NCBI GenBank assembly: GCA_036365145.1
Contig: JAEOAD010000026.1
Coordinates: forward strand, 2,460,501 to 2,524,500
Direction: 5' to 3'
Length of the DNA stretch: 64,000 nt
Source of the DNA: Orientallactaga sibirica
Taxonomy: Eukaryota; Chordata; Mammalia; Rodentia; Dipodidae
The position numbers and the translations under genes were made by a program. The number at the start of each line of letters is the position of its first letter. The stretch's first letter is position 1. Below are positions 10,340-21,812 of the stretch, in pieces. The notes under the pieces were generated by a model that saw nothing but the letters and a program-made list of their open reading frames with translations, was not told the DNA's origin and made no database searches.

Positions 10340-11769
10340 TGCTGGGCCATGACAAGAACCAGCAAAACCCCCACTATGTCATCAGACAGGAAAAAGGAAT
10401 AATTTTAAAGGTCCACAGACCTGTCCAATTCTTGATGTCATTTCACCCAAGTCTCCGAATGAGCTACTTAGAAAAAAAAAACAAAAAACACTTGGCATCA
10501 TAATTTTCAGGGACTGACCTGAATCCCTTTTGACCTGTTCCAAAACCTTGTCATATATATATATATATATTTCTGGGAAAGTAAGCCATTCTTATGGAAA
10601 TTATCTTTTGAGACTTTGGAAGGTAATTTCCTCGGCGGCTCTGTTCTTCCTGCTTGGAAAAGAAACGTGGGGCTTATGGTCCCCTCAGTTCCCAGTTGGG
10701 ATTTCAGTTCACCTACACGCATGTCCAGGAGGCAGGGTGCACCCAGTATCTGGATTCTGTTTTCTCTAAGGGAAGAATAGGGTTTCCGTATGTGCACACA
10801 CGTGCCTGAGCAGGTCTGGAGCTCAGTTCTTATGGAAGTGTGTGTGTCTTCCACGCCCTGGTCATCTGGAGCCGCGACCTTGTAGGTGTCATTGGGATGG
10901 TGAACTCTTGTGTATCTGAAGGGGGAGGCTGCATCTCCTGCTTCTTGGTGGAGGGAGACAGAGTTCGCCTCCCCCCCACAGCCCCATTCATGTCATCACC
11001 TTGACCCCAGCAGGTATTGGACAACCCTTGAAAATCTCACAGGGATAGGGCGGGGTGGGGGGTGGTGGAGCAGCTACAACCAAAGGATTCTAAAAAGTTG
11101 CCCAATATTCCCATGTCTGCTGTAAAATGAAGTCAATATCTTTCAAATATATTTTTTTTTTTTTTTTTTTTTTTTGCTAGAGAGTCAATCTTAACATAAC
11201 ATGTTAGAAAAATTTCCCTGGAGCCCTTCTGCCTCAGACTAAACCAAGTCAACTTTCTGTCCCTCCGACCCCATTTCATGTACGGGGCCACGGGTCAGGA
11301 GGTGCGTGTGGAAGACCCTCATTAAACTTCCCCTTGGGAGTCATTTGGGCTGATGGTGTCTGGTGAGAGCATCCCCAGAGGCCAGCCTTCTACCAGAACA
11401 TCTTGCCGGGCATTTCTGTGACCACACGGAGCGTCGCTGGGTCCACAGGGTGGAAGGAGAAACCAGCTGGATGTGACATACTTGACCGTTCGAGAAGTTT
11501 GCAGCGTGTCAGTGAATTCCTACGTGACCTGTCCTTCTTGCATTTGGACATTAACAAGGACCGGAAGTGGCCTCTGTCTCCTCATTGTCTCGGGTTTCTA
11601 GGCAAGGGGGCTGGGACTTTGGCAAGGAGATGTTTGAGAATGTTGCTATATTCATGAAAAAAAAAAATCACAAGATAAGAATTTTGGTGGTTTCGTAAAT
11701 CAAGCAACCCAATATGACGAAGCCTAAATCCGACAGAGTCCTTCAGAGCTGCTGTGTGTAACATATGTG

Positions 11770-11775
11770 AATAAA
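11770..11775 (+). terminator. GRK3: Possible middle poly(A) signal, GRK3 3' UTR
   Basis: AATAAA in TGTGAATAAATTAAG about 2.5 kb after the stop. Context is unremarkable; listed as an alternative end. Confidence 0.2.
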
Positions 11776-12029
11776 TTAAGAATGCTGGGAAGCCCCGGTT
11801 TATTCTCCTTAATCTCTGAGGTGCATTATCTGTCTTGGGGCTCCTCCATTTCCCACTTGGTCTTGGTTAAATGTGATTTTTTTTTTTTCCCCAGCAAAGG
11901 GTCTACAACTTGGCTCATTGTGTCACCATTGGGCGCCACTCACTGACATCACAATTCTGGGTATAAAGGGCAGGAGCGAAGTGTCGCACAGACTCACTAA
12001 GTGAGGCATTCTGCTCAAGAAATGAATGC

Positions 12030-12205
12030 AGTGGCAGGCTGGTGGGACAGTGCACGCCCGGGATCCCCAGCCCTCGGGAGGATCAGGGTCAGATGTTCAA
12101 GGCCAGCCTGGGCTATACAGGGAGACCCTATATCAAAAAAAAAGAGGGCTATGGCTATGGCTTTGTGGCAGTGATCTTGCCTAGCAAGCCCAGGGCCCCG
12201 AGTTC
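12030..12205 (+). mobile_element. B1 plus ID-like fragment, worn
   Basis: Partial B1 (CAAGGCCAGCCTGGGCTATA then GAGACCCTATATCAAAA) followed by TTGCCTAGCAAGCCCAGGGC, an ID-type tRNA segment. Resembles composite B1-ID elements. Confidence 0.5.
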
Positions 12206-13137
12206 AAGAGAGAAAACAAAATTTGGAATTGGACAGTCAAATACAACTTTGGATGTGTTTTCGTAGAATGTTTTTTTTAAAGCAAATGTCTCAGATTTTT
12301 CACATATCAAAGAGCAAAGCAAAATTCTCAAAGGCAACCTTTCTCGCATTATTATATATATATATGTGTGTGTGTGTGTTTATAGAAATGCTTTGAAATG
12401 TGCTGGTGTGAGAGAAGATGTGCCCTGTGTGGTTAATCCAACGTCATGTTCAGAGATGTGGCTCACAGAGAAGGATTAGTCAACGCCTCCCCAGCATGCA
12501 CTGGGAGTGGACCTGGCCTGTGCTCCGATCTATGACAGGTGGTGGGTGGGGCGGGCATCGGAGAGAGGAGCTGTGGTGCAATTGGGAGAAAGGGAGAAGA
12601 AGGGTGGATTTGCTCATGAAAACAAATTTCCCCTTACATGCCAAAGTACTCAGGAAAGTCTGCCTCAAGCTGTGGCGCTCTCCCACAGAGCTTTGATAAT
12701 TACCGTAATTACTGTACGTGTCTCCACCACCCTCCATCAGGACATTCTGAGAACACCACCTTGTTGCTGGCACATCTCCCCACCCAGAGCAGAGGCAGCA
12801 GGGGACGGGGGTCTCTGTCACCGCCAAAGCTGTGTCCTTTACAGCCCTGGCAGTCCCCGGTCAGTGGAGAGGCGTCCCTCCCAGTCACCCTTAGTGTGAA
12901 TGTACTGTCCAGTGGCTCCACTGAGTTCTAAGAAAGCCCCAGAACGACACTGCTGGCCTTGCTGCTCGTGAGTACATTGCATTTCTGGGGTGACTTTTCA
13001 TAGTTTAACATTTTCAAAGATAATTTTTTTTCTCCTGAAGATCTAATGTAATTTTTCCTACCCATGTGAAGTGTATTTGTGAGTCTTAATTACTCAAGTT
13101 CATGTTAGTACTTTTTTTTTTTTTTTGCCAGCCTTCA

Positions 13138-13161
13138 CTTATTTATTTATTTATTTATTTT
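13138..13161 (+). promoter_or_regulatory. AU-rich cluster in the GRK3 3' UTR
   Basis: Four overlapping ATTTA pentamers in an uninterrupted TTTA repeat. If transcribed, it has the form of an AU-rich mRNA-stability element. It could equally be the decayed tail of an old SINE, since a T run and a B1-like fragment lie nearby. Confidence 0.35.
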
Positions 13162-13241
13162 GCTGTAACATGGATGTACCTTGAGCTCTAAGGTGATTCA
13201 CCTCTGTCCTTGCAGTCACAGCAGGTGTTAGTTCTTGTCAC

Positions 13242-13375
13242 AGGCATGGTGTGTCATGCCCGAGCCCAGTCCTCAGGGCACTGAGGTAGTAGGTCCCCAT
13301 GTTCCTGGAGAGCCTGGGCTACCCGGCTAAAATTAATTAAATTCTGTACTAAAAAAATAAACAAGCAAGCAGTCT
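13242..13375 (+). mobile_element. B1-like fragment, old
   Basis: GGCATGGTGTGTCATGCC...GAGAGCCTGGGCTACC keeps a weak B1 outline and then an A-rich end. Confidence 0.45.
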
Positions 13376-14094
13376 AAGCGCTATTCTTTTATGACCGAGT
13401 AACAGGCACACCCACCTGCTCCGCCAGGCAACTGGAAGGGATCGAGCTCCCAGGCTGGCTGTGAGAATATGCAAATGGTCTTTATCAGAATGAAGACCTA
13501 TCGAAAGTGAGTTCAAAGTACATGTTTTTCATCAAGAGTAAAATATATATTCGTACAGCTAGTTCCAATGTATAGAGCAGAGCCAAGTCTCCGATAGCCA
13601 GCAATCTCCAACTCTGTCCTACTACTAACTAACCGTGCTTCCCTTTTTTAAAAAAAAAAAATTTTTTTTTTTGTCTACATAGAAAATGCCTTTGATGTCA
13701 GGGTAAGTGATGGAGAAATATTCCAATTGTGTGCTCATGTTGCAAAGGACTTGGAATTTAGTCTTTCTTCGCAGGACATATCTTTCACGTTTGCATATAT
13801 TGTACGAGGGTTATACACTGAACACTGGCCATTTTTTTTTTTTGTTCCATAGTCCAATTATATTTTTCTGTATTAAATAATTACAACATATTGGCTTTTT
13901 TTTTTTTTTTCCGGTAATGAAGGCGGATGAGCTCCTTGTATCTGTGAGACAAGGGTTCTACTGTCAGCACAAGTGTTAGATATTATTTATTAAGTTGCTG
14001 TTTGTGCCAGTGAAGACTTTCCATGTCACTTCTGCTCCGTTTGTCTGTATAGTTTGTTATTTAAAGCAATGGCAGCCTTTCCTGTCACTGAGAC

Positions 14095-14100
14095 AATAAA
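14095..14100 (+). terminator. GRK3: Probable distal poly(A) signal of GRK3
   Basis: AATAAA followed within 30 bases by a GTGTGACAC stretch that could serve as the GU-rich downstream element. It lies at the right edge of the SINE-poor block, where repeats resume at about 14.54 kb. That position is the reason for choosing it over the earlier hexamers. Confidence 0.55.
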
Positions 14101-14539
14101 ACCGAAATCATGTCATTAGCCGTGTGACACTAACATGTTTCCTTACTGTCCCGGGCCCCCATGGCCACCGCAGCATCCCCTTGTTTCATAGCCCTTCACT
14201 GCAGACTTACTGGGACGTGCCTCTTCTGAAGGTGTCCAGCTTCCAACACACATCCACAGTGCTCTGCTCCCGACTGGCTGGGTCAGAAAGGAATCTCAGA
14301 GGCCTCCCATGTCATTCCTTAAGATGCCAGAGGGCCTGTGCAGAGGGCCTGGTGAGTGGAACCTCAAACCTGCATGGCCTTATCCTGGTCTCGCTGTGCC
14401 AGGCCCCTCTGACCAGTCTAGTCAGCCTCACCATTTGATGATTGCGCTATCTAAATAGCAAAGCTCTTTCCTTTGTCCATACATTGTCGTGCTGGGGTTT
14501 AAAGCAGGGCTTTGGGGAGAAGTGAGATGGAATATGGTT

Positions 14540-14661
14540 ATTTATTTATTTACTTTTCAGGTAGGGTATATAGTCTCAGGGTGGCCTTGAACTCACGGCG
14601 ATCCTCCTACCTCTGCCTCCCGAGTGCTGGGATTAAAGGTGTGCGGCACCATGCCTGGCTC
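14540..14661 (-). mobile_element. B1, minus strand
   Basis: Inverted B1: GGCCTTGAACTCACGGCGAT, CTGCCTCCCGAGTGCTGGGA and AAAGGTGTGCGGCACCATGC in order. Confidence 0.88.
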
Positions 14662-14847
14662 AGTCCTTAGGTTTGAATGGGCCCTTCAGGATTTGTGTGA
14701 TACAGGCTGGAGAGGTGTCCCTGTGAAAGGATTCCTCCCCACTGAAGGAAGTCTCCTCTGTGTTCACAGCTGCATAGCATCAATATAGCTGGCTATGTTC
14801 TTGCTAAGTGGATAATACCTTCAAAGAAAGAAAACCCGTTTTCTTTT

Positions 14848-14928
14848 TTATAAAAATTTTTAAAATATTTTATTTATTAGAGAAGGAGGGAGGGAAGGAG
14901 GGAGAGAGAAAGAGAGGGAGAAAGAGAG
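14848..14928 (-). mobile_element. tSINE remnant (tail and purine stretch only)
   Basis: TTTTATTTATTAGAGA and a GGGA/GAGA purine run, then unrelated sequence; the tRNA-related part is missing. Confidence 0.5.
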
Positions 14929-15366
14929 ATACATCTGCTTTGATGTGCTGTTTCTCTCCCTACCCCCACTTCCCACTGAAAACTGCATTTCTTTGCTAAG
15001 CTGTTCAGACATCTGTGACCGACTTTAAACTAAAAGTCCTAATGTAGGGTAAAATGGATGCAGAAGCGATTTTATTATGAGGAAGGCCGGCCAGTGAGCC
15101 TGGCTACTATGTCACAGCTGCTTTCCCAGACTTGGGGTTCTGAAGACTAAATGCCTGAGCCTTCCGTGGGACTCGTTTCAAGGCAGGGTCTGGAAAGTCC
15201 AAGGACACACGCTCATCCCCAGCGTGTTAAGAAACTGTATCTTCCTCCCCTCCTGCTTGTGGGTAAACAACGTTTTGTCAGGAGAGGAGACCCACTCTCT
15301 GCCCTCCTCCATGGAGATGTGCTGATAGACCCCATGGTACATGTCATTTTAAACTTGAAATCTAAG

Positions 15367-15576
15367 CTGGAGAGATAGCTTACTGGTTAAGGCACATGAC
15401 TGCGAAGCTTGAGGACCCTGGTTCGATTCTCCAGGTCCCATGTAAGCCAGATACACATGGTGTTCATGCGTCTGGAGTTCGTTTGCAGTGGCTGGAGGCC
15501 CTGGCGTGCTGATTCTCACTCTTTCTCTCCTTCTCTCGGTCTGTAATAAATAAATAAAAAATAAATAAATAAACTA
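15367..15576 (+). mobile_element. tSINE, plus strand
   Basis: Perfect target-site duplication GAAATCTAAG at 15357-15366 and 15577-15586. Confidence 0.94.
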
Positions 15577-15708
15577 GAAATCTAAGCAGGTGGTGGTCCT
15601 TGAGCCATAGCTTCCTGGGCAAGACTGCTGGTGGGTGTGTGTAGGACAAGGGTACCCATACTTCCTGTCTTTGATGCAGGCTGGAAAGACCCCCATCTCT
15701 CTCTTTTT

Positions 15709-15930
15709 TTTAAAAAAATATATTTTATTTTTATTTATTTAAGAGAGAGGGGAGAGAGAGAGAGAGAGAGGGAGGGAGAATGGGCATGCCAGGGCCTCCA
15801 TCCATTGCAAACGAACTCCAGATGCATGTGCCCCTTTGTGCATCTGGCTTACGTGGATCATGGAGAGTCAAATCAGGATCCTTTGGCTTTTCAGGCAAAT
15901 GCCTTAACCGCTAAGCCATCTCTCCAGTCC
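15709..15930 (-). mobile_element. tSINE, minus strand, nested
   Basis: Inserted in a CTCTCTTTTTTTT stretch that is duplicated on its right at about 15931-15943. Confidence 0.9.
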
Positions 15931-15944
15931 CTCTCTTTTTTTTG

Positions 15945-16196
15945 AGGCAAGTCCAATAGACTGGCTTTAAAAAAAAAAAGTGAGACAGCGAGGGGGCGGG
16001 GAGAGGGAGAGAATGGGTGCGCCAGGGCCTCCAGCAATGGCAATAGAACTCCAGACGTATGTGCCCCCTTGTGTGCATGTGCGACCTTACATACTTGCAT
16101 CACCTGTGTGTCTGGCTTACGTGGGACCTGGACAGTCGAACATGAGTCTTTAGGCTTCGCAGGCAAGTGCCTTAACCGCTAAGCCATCTCTCCAGC
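15945..16196 (-). mobile_element. tSINE, minus strand, long subfamily
   Basis: Carries the extra GAGGCAAGTCCAATAGACTG tail segment and the extended middle with GTGCATGTGCGACCTTAC. Outer target copies GACCCCCATCTCT and GACCCCATCTCT flank the cluster. Confidence 0.9.
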
Positions 16197-16213
16197 CAGA
16201 CCCCATCTCTTTC

Positions 16214-16269
16214 ATATATATATATAATTTTTATTTATTTACTTGAGAGAGAGATACAGAAATAGGCAG

Positions 16270-16309
<40 letters not shown>

Positions 16310-16464
16310 GGCGCGCCAGGGCCTCCAGCCACTGCAAACGAACTCCAGATGCATGTGTCCCCTTGTGCATCTGGCTTTACGTGGGTTCTGGAGAATTGAA
16401 CCTCGAACCAGGGTCCTTAGGCTTCACAGGCAAGTGTTTAACTACTAAGCCATCTCTCCAGCTC
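16214..16464 (-). mobile_element. tSINE, minus strand
   Basis: Third member of a head-to-tail inverted cluster, with a 40-bp pure GA run at about 16276-16306. Confidence 0.9.
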
Positions 16465-16911
16465 CCAGATCCCATCTTTTGATAGTGCAGGAACAAAGGA
16501 AGTCACCATGAACCATGTCACCACAGAGTGTCCCTGGAGTGTTTTGTGATTCCTGACTAGACAGCCTTTAGTGGAATGGCTGGCAGGAGACACAGCTCTA
16601 GTGGGTTTGGCCAACCCCATGGGTGAAGATGCCACCATGCAAGACGCTATGTGCCTATAACTAACCCCACCTCAGTGCTATGGAAATCCAGCCACACCCT
16701 TGGGATGGGGAAGAAAGGGAGACAGTGTTAGAGACTCAGCTCCTAGCAAGTCACTTGGCTAACCTCTGCTCCTCAGCTTTCTCGTGTCTAAGTTGAGAGG
16801 TTGAATCAGGAGAGCTTGTAGCATCACTCTAGCTCCAAACACCTTGCCTGACTAATGGTAAGCGTGAGGGTTTCCATGACTGCAGTGCTTGGAGAACAAA
16901 AAGGAAGTGCT

Positions 16912-17158
16912 CAGGCTGAAGAGACGGCTTAGCGGTTAAGGCGCTATGACTCATGTTTGACTCTCCAGGTCCCACGTAAGCCAGATGCACAGTGATGCAA
17001 ATGTGCAAGGTCACATATATATACACAAGGGGGCACACGCGTCTGGAGTTCGATTGCAGTGGCTGGAGGCCCTGGCACGCTAATTCTCTCCCTCCCCACC
17101 CCCTTGCATAAAAAAGGCCAGTCTGCTGGGCTTGCCTCAAAAGGCGGGGGGGGGGGGA
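16912..17158 (+). mobile_element. tSINE, plus strand, long subfamily
   Basis: Ends with AAAAGGCCAGTCTGCTGGGC and CCTCAAAAGG plus a G run. The left target copy AAAAGGAAGTGCTC lies at about 16898-16911 and its partner lies after the next SINE at about 17378. Confidence 0.9.
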
Positions 17159-17159
17159 C

Positions 17160-17374
17160 GGCTGGAGAGATGGCTTAGTGGTTAAGGCACATGCCCTCGA
17201 AAGCCTAAGGACCCAGGTTCCATTCTCCAGGTCCCACATAAACCAGATGCACATGGTGGCGCATGTGTCTGGAGTTCGTTTGCAGTGGCTAGAGGCCCTG
17301 GCAAGCCCATTCTCTCTCTCTCTCTCTCTCTCTGTGTGTCTCTAATAAATACATCAAAATAAATCTTAAACAAA
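17160..17374 (+). mobile_element. tSINE, plus strand, inserted in the tail of the previous one
   Basis: Complete copy from GGCTGGAGAGATGGCTTAGT to a TAAATACATC-type tail. It shares the outer target duplication with its neighbour. Confidence 0.9.
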
Positions 17375-18375
17375 AAGAAAAGGAAGTGCTCCCTGGGATC
17401 CCCTGCATTGCATTATGGGTAATTATGTGAATTTTCCCCTTTAAGCCATGGAGTCCTTGACCCAACACCCCCTCCTAATTCACCAGAGCCGGAAGGACCG
17501 TGGTCCAGTACCCGGAAGATATTCTTTCTCAGGTTACTTTTGCCATTTGGGATACCAAAGACCAAAAAAAAAAAAAAAAAAAGTGTCTCAGTCCAAATTT
17601 TTCAGGCCGTTTCCAAAGCTCAGATTAACAGGGTGCAGCCCTCAGCCCTGGCTCCCACACTGCTGGGGATACACAGGTAACTGATGTGACAGAGGGGAGA
17701 TGCGCTAAGTGGCTCTTATCAGCAGGTCTGTGATAGAAAGGGGACATAGAAGAAGGAAGTGGACGGTCCCGGCAAGGAAATGTCCCAAGCTGGTGGACAT
17801 CCCAAGGCACAGATTTATGTTGTGTTTTTATATTGTGACCCCCCAATATCTGGTGCAACCCCGCCCAGGTCCTCATTTACTCTTGTAGGTGGAGACCATG
17901 TTGACCTGAAGCTGCTTGAACCTGCGTGCCTCTGCTCGGTGGCTGGTACGTGGGAAGCACTGGTCACTGGATTCTGTGATTTCTCCTGGGGCAACGTGGG
18001 CAGGGGACTCCCGGATCCTGCAGCGGGGTGGACACACCCCTCACACCCCTCAATGTCCCTGACGAGGTTTCTTTCTGAGGCTTGGATGAGTGAGCACGTG
18101 TGGGACATATAGTCTTCACAATGCACGCTCACGTTGCCAGGAACACGACCTTTTGGGGGGAAAAGACACAGCATACGTGGAACCTCACAGCAAACGGGGA
18201 GCCACATTGGGGCTGCAGCCAGGCATTGGAGGGGCTCCTGTTTCTCACGGTCAGGAAAGTAGAATAGGACGCCCCTCAAGAAGGCAGACAGGAGGAGGGG
18301 ACCCTCCCAGCACCCTTGACCCACGATTAGCAGGCCAGGAAGATGCCCCATTGAGTAAGGAAGTTCGTGATGTTT

Positions 18376-18760
18376 TGTGTTGATTGTCAATTTGACTGGA
18401 ATGTGAGGGAATACTAGCCTAGCTTAGCCTCTGGGCACTTCTGTGAAGGACTGTCTTGATTAGGTTAATTGAGTGGGAAGACCTTTAACTATAGATGGCA
18501 TCATTCCCTGGGCTGAGGTCCTGGACTATATAAAAAGACAAGAGTGGGCTGGAGAGATGGCTTAGCAGTTAAGGTGCATGCCTGTGAAGCCTAAAGACCG
18601 CGGTTTGATTCTCCAGATCCCACGTAAGCCAGCTGCACATGGTGGTACATGTGTCTGGAGTTCGTTTGCAGTGGCCAGAGGCCCTGGTGCACCCATTCTC
18701 ACTCTCTAGTCTCCATTGATGGACTGTCAGCTGGAACTATAATAAACCCTTCCTCCCATA
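18376..18760 (+). repeat. R5, unnamed dispersed rodent repeat, split by a tSINE
   Basis: Left part 18376-18545 (TGTTGATTGTCAATTTGACT to CTGGACTATATAAAAAG) and right part 18706-18760 (GATGGACTGTCAGC...AATAAACCCTTCCTCCC). The pattern, with a tract starting TGTCAA and ending in AATAAACCCTTCC, is familiar from abundant murid repeats. I cannot assign a library name. Confidence 0.55.
18546..18705 (+). mobile_element. tSINE, plus strand, lacks the A-rich tail
   Basis: Interrupts R5; ends at CACTCTCTAG without an AAATAAA tail. Confidence 0.88.
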
Positions 18761-18781
18761 ACCCAAGTTTTGTCAAGCATT

Positions 18782-18987
18782 TAAAAAAAATACCTTATTT
18801 ACTTACTTGCAAGCAGAAAGACAGACAGGAGGGAGGGAGAGTGTACCAAGGCCTCCAGCCTCTGCAAACAAACTCCAGATGCATGTGCCACTCTGTGTGT
18901 CTGGCTCTACGTGGGTACTGGGGAATGGAACCCAGGCCGTTAGGCTTTGCAGGCAAGAGCCTTAACTGCTGAGCCATCTCTCCAGCC
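18782..18987 (-). mobile_element. tSINE, minus strand
   Basis: Inverted full-length copy just after R5. Confidence 0.9.
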
Positions 18988-19068
18988 CTCCAGTCAGGTA
19001 TTTTACCCCAGAAACAAGGATTTATTTGGTACTGTGTAACAGAAATGGGCTTAAAAGTAGAGATTTGC

Positions 19069-19130
19069 GGGCTGGAGAGATGCTCAGCGGTTAAGGCTCT
19101 TGCCTGCAAAGTCTAAGGACCCAGGTTCAA
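19069..19130 (+). mobile_element. tSINE, plus strand, 3'-truncated
   Basis: Only the tRNA-related head, to about GACCCAGGTTCAAGTCAG. Confidence 0.8.
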
Positions 19131-19585
19131 GTCAGACTGGTGTTTCTTTGTAGGGGAGTGAGGGGGCATTTGAAGCTGTTTGTACCAGCATGTGTGAGTG
19201 GGGGGTTCCATCTCCCACCCAGCAAGATTTACACATTACTGTGACCCAAATACCTCAGAGAACAGCTTGTGGAAGGTTTCCATTGAATCCTGGTTTCGGA
19301 GTGTGCAGTCAGTCCACAGCTACCTCGTCTCAGGGGCTTGGGAAGAGTGCCATGGCAGTTACCTTTCTCTTCACTCATTCCTCATAGCTCATCATATCTC
19401 TGTGTGTGATACATTGAACATGAGGGTATTTTTTTTTTTACTATACACAACGGCAAGTTGTATCATTTTAAGACTGTTACAACAGGTTATTTTGAGTTTT
19501 CACATGGAAGATTTTCATAGGAGATTATCAAGTGGAACAGGGTAGAAGACTACACAGGTTTCATGTTAGAAAATATGCATGTGAG

Positions 19586-19818
19586 GGGCTAGAGAGATGG
19601 CTCAGTGGTTAGGGCGCTTGCTTGCAAAGCCTAACTACCTGAGTTTGATTCCCCAGGACCCACCTAAGCCAGATGCACGAGGTGGCGCATGCCTCTGGAG
19701 TTCATTTGCAGTGGCTAGATGCCCTGGTACACCCATTCTCTCTCTCATTCCTCTCTCTGCCTTTTTCTCTCCCCTTTCTCAAATAAATAAATAGCACACA
19801 CATACACACATAAATAAA
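19586..19818 (+). mobile_element. tSINE, plus strand
   Basis: First of a tandem pair. A GAAAATATGCATGTGA target copy precedes it and GAAAATATGCACATGA follows. Confidence 0.92.
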
Positions 19819-19836
19819 GAAAATATGCACATGAAG

Positions 19837-19987
19837 GGCAGGAGAGATGACTCAATGGTTAAGGTGCTTGTCTGAAAAACCTGACAACCTGAGTTTCATT
19901 CCCTAGTACCCATGCAAAGCCAGATGCACAAAGCAGTGCATGCATATGGAATTCATTTGCATTGGCTGGAGGCCCAGGCATATTCAT

Positions 19988-20040
<53 letters not shown>

Positions 20041-20057
20041 CCTTGCAAAGAAATATT
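19837..20057 (+). mobile_element. tSINE, plus strand
   Basis: Second of the pair, with CT and AT runs near its end, then a third GAAAATATGC copy. Two insertions used the same target site. Confidence 0.92.
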
Positions 20058-21142
20058 AAAGAAAATATGCTTGCGAATCAGTCAGTTCTGGGAGGCTACC
20101 TAATTGGCCACAGGTGGACAGTCGGGCACCTGGCGTGGTGACGTGGCAAGCGTAAGCTTGACACCACTCTATCCTGTCAACATGCCTGTTACTCAGGGAA
20201 GCATGAGGACTCTCCTAGAGGCCACACATAGCTGGACCAGCAGGCTCCCCTAGAGCCTGACCTGGGGCCCTGTCCAGAAAGCAGGGGCCACTCGGGAGGA
20301 CACTGAGCAAAAGGAGAGGCCGGCACAGTGGCCCCTCCCCGTGGGTAGACAGCTTCGGGTGTGCTAGCCTCACAGTTGAAAGCCCCACTCGACGGTGTGT
20401 GGGCAGCGCCCCTGGCCACACTGTTCTTTCTCCCTTCAGGCCAAGAGGTGGGAGAGACAGGCTGCTGGCCCTTCAGGACTCCACACTGCCCATGCTGGTT
20501 GACAGTCCCTTTAGTGACCCCTGTGCATAGTAACCCCAGTCCCAGAGTCCACTCTGCTGCCACTCCTGTTCTCACACACACACAGCGCTTTTCTCTGCCC
20601 GCCCCTCCCCCAGTGTCTTACAGTGCAGACTTCATGACAGTACTGATGGGTTGTGACAAAATGGGGTTCCCCCAAGACCCTCCCATTCCCTGGGGCCTTG
20701 GATGGCAACTGTGGGGAGGAAGTGTCCTAACCCTCAGCACCATTGACTGACACACAGGCCACGAGACTCACTGAGGGGACTGTCCTGTGTTCATGGGATG
20801 GTCAGCTGTGCACCTAGTCTCTCTCCACTGAAGCCAGTACACTCCCCCAATTGTTGATCAGCCAAAGAGTCATGAGGAATTGCCAAAGGCCCCTTGGGGG
20901 CAACATCGCCCCCCAGCCGAGAACGAGCTTAGACAAGGGAAGTTCTGGTGGGTTTGGCGGTACAACTGGGCAGGACTCTGGTTTGTAGAAGGAAAAAGCT
21001 GGTACCAGATTTAGTGGCAGGGGCTCTGACTCCTCTGAGACTGCTAAGCCACGCTGCCACCATGTGACCAAATCCATTGTCAGGCCAGGAAATGAGCAGG
21101 ACATATTGAATCTTGGTAGTCACACCTTAAAGTTGGTGCAGG

Positions 21143-21360
21143 GGCTGGAGAGCTTGCTAGCTCAGCAGTTAAAGGCACTCGCTTGCAAAGCCTGGTGGCC
21201 TGGGTTCAGTTCCCCAGTACTCATGTAAAGCCAGACGCACAAACTGGTGCATGCATCTGGAGTCCATTTTTAGTGGCAAGAGGCCCTGGTGTGCCATTTG
21301 CTTTCTCTCCCTCCCTCCCTCTCTCTCTCTCTTTTCTTTCAAAAAGACAAATTTGTTTTT
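21143..21360 (+). mobile_element. tSINE, plus strand, with adjoining fragment
   Basis: Head GGGGCTGGAGAGCTTGC to a CTCTCTCTCTTT run. A short inverted tail fragment (TTTTATTTGCAAGCCGAGAG, 21368-21390) follows. Confidence 0.85.
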
Positions 21361-21517
21361 TGTTTTTAATTTTATTTGCAAGCCGAGAGAAAGAACATGG
21401 GGACACATGGAAGGGCATAGGACAGGGACACAGGAGTATAAAGGTCTGGTCTGGTGGGGTTGACCAAGGTGATTGTGGTGGTTTGAATCAGATGTCCCCC
21501 ATAAGCTCATGTGTTTT

Positions 21518-21724
21518 TATTTATTTATTTGAGAGAGAGAGGGAGAGAGGCAGAGGCATCTAGAAAAAGAGAATGGGTGCACCAGAGCCTCCAGCCACTG
21601 AAAACGAACTCCAGATGCATGCTCCACCTTGTGCATTTTGGCTTACGTGGGTCCTAGGGAATCAAACCTGGGTCCTTTGGCTTTGCAGACAAGCACCTTA
21701 ACCACTAAGCCATCTCTCCAGCCC
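21518..21724 (-). mobile_element. tSINE, minus strand, inside R1
   Basis: AGCTCATGTGTTTT occurs on both sides (21504-21517 and from 21725). Confidence 0.93.
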
Positions 21725-21812
21725 AGCTCATGTGTTTTGCATGCTACGTTCCCAGCTGATGGCAACTTGGGAGGTGGAGCCTTGCTGGAGGAGGTGTGCT
21801 GCTGGCTGTTAT

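Larger units (their letters stand above)
9258..14120 (+). other. GRK3: GRK3 3' untranslated region (inferred)
   Basis: About 4.9 kb after the stop codon with no supported coding sequence and no intact SINE. Only worn B1-like fragments (near 12030 and 13242) are seen, while flanking DNA carries a SINE about every kilobase. Mammalian GRK3 transcripts have a long 3' UTR, which fits. AATAAA hexamers occur at 10334, 11770 and 14095, so shorter alternative ends are possible. Contents include an AT run (10552-10570), AT/GT repeats (12353-12380), a T run near 11155 and an ATTTA cluster (13141-13160). The exact end is not proven. Confidence 0.6.

Noticed and set aside
11955..11980. GGTATAAAGGGCAG as a TATA promoter
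   Set aside because: Lies in the GRK3 3' UTR, without an associated exon or other promoter signs.
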